Shown here one piece after another: positions 59,249 to 64,000 of a DNA stretch of 64,000 nucleotides (positions are counted from its first letter, which is position 1; every line of letters begins with the position of its first letter). The translations under genes were made by a program, and so were the position numbers. Origin of the DNA: Rossellomorea pakistanensis (GTDB lineage Bacteria > Bacillota > Bacilli > Bacillales > Bacillaceae_B); assembly GCF_016908495.1 (NCBI RefSeq), contig NZ_JAFBDZ010000006.1:1-64000 (forward strand), read 5' to 3'. Under the pieces are notes generated by a model. That model worked only from the letters and a program-made list of their open reading frames with translations, searched no databases and was not told the origin of the DNA.

Positions 59249-59353
59249 GGTCAATATATTGTGGTTATCGGACAAATTATTATAGCTTATGGACAAATAA
59301 ATAAGGGTTTCAGACAAATAATCAAGAGTTCTGGAAAAATTAATGTGCGAATA
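59249..59353. repeat. 21-bp degenerate tandem repeat
   Basis: Five imperfect units start with GGACAAAT or a variant at 59249, 59270, 59291, 59312 and 59333. The spacing is exactly 21 bp, equal to two helical turns. They lie between the helicase and the PP-loop gene and are non-coding. Confidence 0.65.
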
Positions 59354-59483
59354 AGTCTCTGATGGTTTTGGTCAATTCAATCCTAATCAATTTTCACAAA
59401 GAGCATTTCCTCATTCAAACAAAAAATTTTTTTGATAGAATAATATAAAAGGGGAATTAAAACAGAAGGGATGGAATTCAATC

Positions 59484-60155
59484 ATGAGATTCTTATTATC
59501 ATGGAGTGGTGGTAAGGATGCTTGTATGTGTTTAGACACGTTGATCAAGCAAGGCCATGAGGTAGTTTGTCTGATCACAACGGCATCTAAAGAAATCGGA
59601 ACAACCTTTGGACATGGTGAAAAGCGAGAAATGATTCGCGCACAAGCTGAATCCTTGGATATACCTGTTCATTTTATTGAAGTAGAGATGAATACATATA
59701 CTGAGACCTTTATTCAAGATGTCAACATGTTAAAGGAACGCTGTCAAGTGGATGCAATTGCTTTTGGGGATTTATATTTACCTGGGCATCGCGAATGGGG
59801 AGAAGCTGTGGCTGAAAAAACAGGATTAAAAGCCGTTTATCCACTTTGGATGAAACAAGCTGAAGCAGAGAGCAGCTTATATCATTTTGTGAATTCAGGC
59901 TATCAAGCTTTAATTATTCGTACGAAAAATGAGTTAGGGTTAGAAAAATGGCTTGGTCAAACAATCGATAAAAAGTTTGCTGACGAGCTGTCAAATACAG
60001 AAATATGTCCAATGGGCGAAGCAGGGGAGTATCATACCTTTGTGTATGACGGCCCGCTTTTTAAGAAGAAAATTACGATAAACCCTGGTGAGGTTGTTGC
60101 TCAAGAAACCACAAAAAGATTAGAAATAGATTCATTTTCATTAACGGGAAAATAA
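59484..60155 (+). CDS. Dph6-like PP-loop ATPase
   Basis: This 223-aa protein of the adenine nucleotide alpha hydrolase type has the pyrophosphatase loop SWSGGKDACM at residues 6-15. It also shows the family motifs GDLYLPGHREW and CPMGEAGEYHTFV. The fold is that of diphthine-ammonia ligase; bacteria lack diphthamide, so the substrate differs and is unknown. GAAGGGATGG is the ribosome site. It stands alone. Confidence 0.82.
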   Translation: MRFLLSWSGGKDACMCLDTLIKQGHEVVCLITTASKEIGTTFGHGEKREMIRAQAESLDIPVHFIEVEMNTYTETFIQDVNMLKERCQVDAIAFGDLYLPGHREWGEAVAEKTGLKAVYPLWMKQAEAESSLYHFVNSGYQALIIRTKNELGLEKWLGQTIDKKFADELSNTEICPMGEAGEYHTFVYDGPLFKKKITINPGEVVAQETTKRLEIDSFSLTGK

Positions 60156-60210
60156 CAGCTGTTCTCAAAAAACTTATTTATTACAAGTCAGAAATCCCTT
60201 TTGGGAGTTT

Positions 60211-60246
60211 AAAAGCGAAGAGGCATTGCCCTCTTCGCTTTTTTAA
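60211..60246. terminator. shared bidirectional terminator
   Basis: AAAAGCGAAGAGG and CCTCTTCGCTTTT form a 13-bp perfect stem with A and T tracts. It ends the PP-loop gene on the plus strand and the small membrane protein gene on the minus strand. Confidence 0.9.
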
Positions 60247-60247
60247 T

Positions 60248-60403
60248 TCACAAATGCAAATCCTTTTTATTAAAATCCTGTTCCTCATAGGGGTCAATTT
60301 TTCTTGAATCCTCAGTGTTTAATGTCTGTCTTAAGAAATAAATTAAGACTCCACCAATCATACCTAAAACGACAACAAGTCCGAGAAATGCAGCGATTCC
60401 CAT
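60248..60403 (-). CDS. small single-pass membrane protein (51 aa)
   Basis: The minus strand encodes a hydrophobic helix (residues 3-24, GIAAFLGLVVVLGMIGGVLI) followed by a charged tail with RQTLNTEDSRKIDPYEEQ. GGAGGA lies eight bases before the ATG, and a terminator directly follows the stop. It is too short for usual gene calling. Similar short membrane proteins with acidic tails occur in Bacillus, but I cannot name the family. Confidence 0.7.
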   Translation of the reverse strand: MGIAAFLGLVVVLGMIGGVLIYFLRQTLNTEDSRKIDPYEEQDFNKKDLHL

Positions 60404-60577
60404 CACTCGAGTCCTCCTTCGCCTATAGAATTAGATAGTATAATCTTATGCTGCTCATGGAAGTTTTAAACAGGAAGGTCATCATATTAATGTATATGTA
60501 TGATTTTCCCTTTTTAGGACAAATCAAACGGAATTCAGTAGTATCGGACTAATTTTTAGTTTTTTATTACTATATAG

Positions 60578-60589
60578 GAACATATGTTC
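60578..60589. promoter_or_regulatory. LexA (SOS) box upstream of the toxin gene
   Basis: GAACATATGTTC is a perfect palindrome and fits the Gram-positive core GAAC-N4-GTTC, including the R-N-R-Y centre. A TAAAAT element lies at 60601-60606 just downstream. The toxin start codon is 83 bases further on. LexA binding would therefore be expected to control the toxin transcript. Confidence 0.65.
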
Positions 60590-60672
60590 TGTTTTTGTGT
60601 TAAAATAAGGTTACAGTGTACGTAGCTGGGTGGGCAGTGGCTACTCCCTTTTAGGTGGGAGGTGGCTCTTTA

Positions 60673-60762
60673 ATGGTTGAAGTAGCAGACGTTTTACAAA
60701 TTATGATTGCTTTTGGGACATTGACTGTAGCAATTATTGCGGCAACACAAAAAAAGAAGTAA
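60673..60762 (+). CDS. holin-like type I toxin peptide (29 aa)
   Basis: This 29-residue peptide has one membrane segment and a lysine tail (start MVEVADVLQIMIAFGT, end TQKKK). It fits the 'putative holin-like toxin' group that includes TxpA- and BsrG-related peptides, in which the VLQ/SLMxMIxFG start is typical. The ribosome site GGGAGG is preceded by a complementary stretch (GCTACTCCC, 60639-60647) that should mask it in a hairpin. An antisense RNA gene overlaps the 3' end. Depolarisation of the membrane is the usual action of such peptides. Confidence 0.7.
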   Translation: MVEVADVLQIMIAFGTLTVAIIAATQKKK

Positions 60763-60985
60763 CCCCACCCGCTATGGCTCGACACCGAGGGTAAGGTTAC
60801 TTCACGTTCTCTTATAAGAGCTACTGCTCTTGGCAGAGTATACTGGTCAATGAAGGGGATTCCCAAAAGGGGTCTGGAAACACGATAATCAATCATATAT
60901 AGGAGATACCTAAAGGATCTCTCCATATATTGAAGTTGTGGTTCCTGATTCCTTGGTTAGGGGACAACCCCTTCGTGATTTGCTT
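60748..60985 (-). ncRNA. candidate antisense antitoxin RNA
   Basis: On the minus strand TTACTT (61020-61015), 17 bp and TATAAT (60997-60992) form a promoter predicted to start near 60985. A hairpin with the 9-bp perfect stem GGTTACTTC/GAAGTAACC (plus coordinates 60756-60764 and 60795-60803), strengthened by ACCC/GGGT, is followed by seven T residues. It ends the RNA within the last codons of the toxin gene. The roughly 235-base length is close to that of RatA. The RNA would base-pair with the 3' part of the toxin mRNA. Confidence 0.6.
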
Positions 60986-61053
60986 ACATAAATTATACCG
61001 AACACTATGTATTGAAGTAAAGAAACTTCCGATATAATCCTAGTTTTTTCCTA

Positions 61054-61677
61054 TTAAGTGCGATCGATTAAAATGGCTCGGACTGGACACCCATCAGCTT
61101 CGGTTAATGGAAGGGGAAGAGCAATTAAATCATAGATTCCTTCTTCCACTTCATCTAGTACAATTCCTTCTAAAATTTGGATATGTGAATTTTCAATGGA
61201 ATGATGTGCTGGTAAATTTTTACTGTCAATGGGATCCACAGAAGGAACATCGACTCCAATTAAATCCACTCCTTGTTGCATTAAATATGGCGCTAGATCT
61301 TCTTGTAAGAAAGTGATCTCAGAAGGAAATTCAGATTTATTTTCCCATGAGCTTGTTTTCAATAACAGCTTAGAAATCTCCGTAAGGTCAAGGTGCTGGA
61401 CATCCTCTGCTCCAATGGAGGTTTTTCCAGAAACGTTAACGACAAGGGCTGGTCCGATAAATCTTTCAAGTGGGAGGTCAGCTACTTTTTTACCGTTATG
61501 GTCAAAATGATAAGGAGCATCAATATGGGTTCCGGTATGAGTACTCATCGTTAGTTGGCCGACATTAACAGAGCCCGTTTGTTCTTTGGTCCAATTTAAT
61601 TGAAAAGAATATGGCGTATCCCCTGGCCACACAGGGGTACCATGATGCAGCTTTTGTGAGATATCAATGATTTTCAT
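61054..61677 (-). CDS. kynB: kynurenine formamidase, cyclase family
   Basis: This 207-aa metal-dependent hydrolase has the KynB/cyclase signature HTGTHIDAPYHF (residues 47-58) and PAHHSIE near 156, which provide the zinc ligands. VWPGDTPY near the start is also typical. It would hydrolyse N-formylkynurenine in tryptophan breakdown. No tryptophan dioxygenase or kynureninase gene is adjacent, so another cyclase-family substrate is possible. GGAGGA on the minus strand supports the start. Confidence 0.8.
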   Translation of the reverse strand: MKIIDISQKLHHGTPVWPGDTPYSFQLNWTKEQTGSVNVGQLTMSTHTGTHIDAPYHFDHNGKKVADLPLERFIGPALVVNVSGKTSIGAEDVQHLDLTEISKLLLKTSSWENKSEFPSEITFLQEDLAPYLMQQGVDLIGVDVPSVDPIDSKNLPAHHSIENSHIQILEGIVLDEVEEGIYDLIALPLPLTEADGCPVRAILIDRT

Positions 61678-61867
61678 AGGATCCTCCTAATCTAGCGTTT
61701 CTTTTTTATAGGAATTATCGTTAAACAGCTATACTTTAAGAATAATAAAAAGAGAGTGAATAGTAAATTAAATTTCTGTATCTATCCAAAAGGACAATTG
61801 GTTTCAAGAAACGAATGTATAATATAGTAAGAAATGTCAATTGAGTTGGATTTATTTTTAAAAAATA

Positions 61868-61994
61868 GGCTGTTTTCTAACTGATGGTTGTTTTTTAAGA
61901 ACTTAAATTTTGTGAAAGGGTTGGTTGGAGCGAAAAGCAAAATTCTTCCGCTCTACAACCAACCCCTTATCAAATAACAACAATATTTACGAAC
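61868..61994. mobile_element. terminal-inverted-repeat element, shortened copy 3
   Basis: The left end GGCTGTTTTCTAA and the shoulders (GTTGTTTTTTAAGAAC; CAAATAACAACAATATTTACGAA) match the elements at 28840 and 32249. The GC-rich core is missing and replaced by a short GGTTGGTTG...CAACCAACC hairpin. The right end is abbreviated to GAAC. AAAAAATA flanks both sides (61860-61867, 61995-62002), again 8 bp, although its low complexity makes this weaker evidence. Confidence 0.75.
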
Positions 61995-62024
61995 AAAAAA
62001 TAAAAATTGGTGGAGGCAGGAAAA

Positions 62025-62462
62025 ATGCCAGAATTACATGATAGTGTTGTCATCCAAAAACCTATTAACGAGGTATTTCAATTTGCTAGTGAATTAAAAA
62101 ACTCACCTAAAATCATGGACAATGTAGTGGCAATTGAAAAGCTGACAATTGGAGAAACAGCGGTGGGAACCCAGTATAAAGAAACACGTGAGATCAGAGG
62201 TAAAAAAGCGGATGCTGTGATTAAATTTATAGAATTTACCCCTAACCAATCTTATGCGGTTGAGAGTGAGCATAATGGGTTAAGAGTAGTGTATACCTAT
62301 CAATTTAGAGAGAATGGCGAGAGTACCGTTGTTGACTTTAAAGGAGATGTTGAAGTGAATGGTCTCTGGATGAAGCTGGTGAAACCAATGATCGTCAACA
62401 TATTAAAAAAAGAGGATGGAGGTCATCTTCGGAATTTAAAAAATGTAATCGAGAGGGAGTAA
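62025..62462 (+). CDS. SRPBCC (START/polyketide cyclase-like) protein
   Basis: This 145-aa protein has the SRPBCC pattern: VVIQKPINEVFQFASELKNSPK at the start, a central beta sheet (KFIEFTPNQSYAVES, YTYQFRENG) and a long C-terminal helix. Such proteins bind hydrophobic ligands in a deep cavity. ATG 62025 follows GGAGGCAGG; an earlier in-frame start at 62007 is unsupported. It overlaps the next gene by one base. Ligand unknown. Confidence 0.8.
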   Translation: MPELHDSVVIQKPINEVFQFASELKNSPKIMDNVVAIEKLTIGETAVGTQYKETREIRGKKADAVIKFIEFTPNQSYAVESEHNGLRVVYTYQFRENGESTVVDFKGDVEVNGLWMKLVKPMIVNILKKEDGGHLRNLKNVIERE

Positions 62463-63334
62463 TGATGATGGGAATAGTATATCGAAATTTTGAAGATCAA
62501 GGGGATCTTACACGTCAATACGAGTTTTGGGAGAGTATGACATCTTCGTTACCCTATGCATGGAAGCCAACTCATTCTCCAAAACATTTTTCCTTGCAAA
62601 AAGAATTTCACCCAAAAACGAGATGCTTCGCTTATGATGGTGACGCATTGGTTGGCTATATGAGCTTTACAGGAAAGGGTTCGTTTGTCTCATTAGGATA
62701 TCCATGGGTGCTGCCAGAATATCGTGATATTCAAGATGAGTTATTTGATAGAGTTTACGGTTTTGCCTCAAGTAACGAGTATGGAGGAAAGCAGTTCGCT
62801 CAAAGATTTCGAAGTCAATGGCAGGAACCAATTGACTACTTTTTATCAAAGGGTTTTATGATTTCAAATTCATCGCCTATTATCGGTAAAGAACTGAACG
62901 ATGAGGGTTCAACATTTAAAGCGACAATAGATTATAAGCTTGAAGGGCAATTTGATTTTGAAAAATGGAAGCGCCTTAAAAGAAAGGATTCCACTAATGA
63001 AGAGCTGCAAATGATGAGTGAATATTATTCCTCAGTCGAGTTTGATTTTGCTATTTCCTTCTATAACCGAGATCAATTGAAAGGCTACTGCGGGATTGCG
63101 ATACGTAAAAAGACTGGATTTGCAGAAATCAATGCCATCGCACTTGATAATAGCTGTAGTCTAGCGGAGGTAACAAATATGCTAGAGGTTATTGAGTTTG
63201 AAACTTTTATTCGCGAAGGGAAAGTAGTAAGTCTCTATCAATCCTCCCTGCCCACTGGAGCCTATGAGGGACTTAAGGATTACCATTTAATTACAGAGGA
63301 TGTCATGATGGTCAAAGGTTTAAATCAGCAATGA
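62462..63334 (+). CDS. GNAT-like protein, probably tandem fold
   Basis: This 290-aa protein resembles N-acetyltransferases only weakly. Residues 55-110 (CFAYDGDALVGYMSF, VLPEYRDI) and 200-260 (FYNRDQLKGYCGIAIRK, AEINAIALD) each look like a GNAT beta-sheet core, which suggests a duplicated fold. The canonical acetyl-CoA loop is not obvious, so it may be non-catalytic. TAATG couples it to the SRPBCC gene. I do not recognise a named family. Confidence 0.5.
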   Translation: MMMGIVYRNFEDQGDLTRQYEFWESMTSSLPYAWKPTHSPKHFSLQKEFHPKTRCFAYDGDALVGYMSFTGKGSFVSLGYPWVLPEYRDIQDELFDRVYGFASSNEYGGKQFAQRFRSQWQEPIDYFLSKGFMISNSSPIIGKELNDEGSTFKATIDYKLEGQFDFEKWKRLKRKDSTNEELQMMSEYYSSVEFDFAISFYNRDQLKGYCGIAIRKKTGFAEINAIALDNSCSLAEVTNMLEVIEFETFIREGKVVSLYQSSLPTGAYEGLKDYHLITEDVMMVKGLNQQ

Positions 63335-63352
63335 AAACAAAGGAGAAGTTAT

Positions 63353-63823
63353 ATGAAGAGAGCAATTAGAGGGCATCACCTCCTTTGTATCCATGGATTT
63401 AAGGGAATGGGGTACAGTCCGGCATTTGTAGATGAAATGGGTGCAATTGTGAAAGATTTCAATAGTAATAGAGAGGACATTGAAATTGAAGTCAGAGCCT
63501 CTTTTGATGATGCTTGCTTTGCATGTCCACATAAAGGGGAAACGAAATGTGAAAAAAGTGAGGATTCTAATCAACATGTTCTTTCGTTAGATCATCGTGT
63601 CATCAACCATCTTGGGATCAGTCCTGGAGAGAGCTACAATAAAAATGAATTACTATCCCATACAGCAGAAAAGGTTTCTCCTGAAGACTTAGATCATTTA
63701 TGTGAGGGGTGTTCCTGGCTTTCCTTTGGAGTATGCAAGGAAGGAATTCAGGACTTAAAGGAAAAATTCAATAATACTGTAGGGGATATCCATTTTTCAT
63801 CGTTTATTTATATGAAAATATGA
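63353..63823 (+). CDS. DUF1284 cysteine-rich protein
   Basis: This 156-aa protein begins with the RGHHLLCIHGF signature of DUF1284 and has cysteine pairs CFACPH near residue 55 and CEGCSWLSFGVC near 118, compatible with metal or Fe-S binding. AAAGGAG precedes the ATG. It lies 18 bases after the GNAT-like gene and 24 before a sigma factor gene. Function unknown in this family. Confidence 0.8.
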   Translation: MKRAIRGHHLLCIHGFKGMGYSPAFVDEMGAIVKDFNSNREDIEIEVRASFDDACFACPHKGETKCEKSEDSNQHVLSLDHRVINHLGISPGESYNKNELLSHTAEKVSPEDLDHLCEGCSWLSFGVCKEGIQDLKEKFNNTVGDIHFSSFIYMKI

Positions 63824-63846
63824 TTTATTAAAAAGGAGAATTAACG

Positions 63847-64000
63847 GTGGAAGATGATCGTTCAATTATAGAGGATTTTTTACAGAAACATAACAGGGAT
63901 TTATTCCGTTTCATATACTCCATTACTAAGCATAAGGAAGTATCTGAAGATCTTTATCAAGAAGTACTGCTATCAGCCTATCAGAATGAGAGCAAAATCG
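63847..64000 (+). CDS. ECF-type RNA polymerase sigma factor, 5' part
   Basis: The first 51 codons are in the window. They encode a sigma-70 region 2 start: IIEDFLQKHNRDLFRFIYSI followed by SEDLYQEVLLSAYQN, where the DLxQEVxLxAY pattern is diagnostic of ECF sigma factors. The GTG start follows AAAAGGAG. The gene runs off the right edge. An anti-sigma gene would be expected further downstream. Confidence 0.8.
   Translation, partial: MEDDRSIIEDFLQKHNRDLFRFIYSITKHKEVSEDLYQEVLLSAYQNESKI

Noticed and set aside
60651..60926. Minus-strand 91-codon frame over the toxin locus
   Set aside because: It lies antisense to the toxin and its hairpins. The predicted antisense RNA explains the region better, and the frame lacks a ribosome site.

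Overview
The window looks like a chromosomal segment of a spore-forming, low-GC Gram-positive of the Bacillus group (Bacillaceae). The evidence is AT-rich codon use, strong AGGAGG-type ribosome binding sites, many GTG and TTG starts, a T-box riboswitch, CodY-like and cre-like boxes, a GAAC-N4-GTTC LexA box, and close matches to B. subtilis families such as YfmL, YfmM, CtaB and HelD. I see no rRNA, tRNA, CRISPR array, prophage or complete insertion sequence. The species cannot be named from the sequence alone.

Region 1 (1-18.5 kb) is an aromatic catabolism island. It opens with a 52-bp hairpin repeat array, a PaaX-type repressor, a nitronate-monooxygenase-like flavoprotein and a second, unrelated 52-bp array. 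A three-gene ABC importer (lipoprotein, permease, ATPase) follows. Next is an operon with a FlK-like acyl-CoA thioesterase, phenylalanine dehydrogenase and a complete E1alpha/E1beta/E2/E3 2-oxo-acid dehydrogenase. The simplest reading is phenylalanine -> phenylpyruvate -> phenylacetyl-CoA, which fits a PaaX regulator. A second cluster (HPPD, HisC-like aminotransferase, flavin reductase, fumarylacetoacetase family, homogentisate dioxygenase) carries the tyrosine/homogentisate branch.

Region 2 (18.5-36 kb) is amino-acid biosynthesis. A DUF4097 protein is followed by ilvE-ilvD behind a sigma-A promoter with cre-like and CodY-like sites, then a T-box riboswitch, then ilvB-ilvH-ilvC-leuA-leuB-leuC-leuD-ilvA, and then hom-thrC-thrB. 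Two copies of a roughly 210-225-bp terminal-inverted-repeat element lie between leuB and leuC and downstream of ilvA. The second is flanked by a perfect 8-bp direct repeat. A shortened third copy lies at 61.9 kb.

Region 3 (36-54.5 kb) is mixed. It holds a two-domain AbrB-like protein, an orphan PAS histidine kinase, a YfmL-like helicase, heme O synthase, a decayed ORF, a GC-richer HelD-type helicase, an AraC regulator divergent from two SDR dehydrogenases, a ProC-like Rossmann protein, a MarR-MFS efflux pair, a PAP2 phosphatase, a probable long-hairpin RNA, a zinc-ribbon/S4 fusion, a GNAT and a YfmM-like ABC-F protein.

Region 4 (54.5-64 kb) has two secreted low-complexity proteins, one with 180-bp tandem repeats and a premature stop. 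It continues with a UvrD-like helicase, a Dph6-like PP-loop protein, an unannotated 51-aa membrane protein, kynurenine formamidase, an SRPBCC protein, a GNAT-like protein, a DUF1284 protein and the start of an ECF-type sigma factor. At 60.6-61.0 kb there is a compact candidate type I toxin-antitoxin locus. It has a 29-aa holin-like toxin, an SD-masking hairpin, a LexA box upstream, and a convergent antisense RNA with its own promoter and terminator. I consider this the most interesting candidate system in the window.
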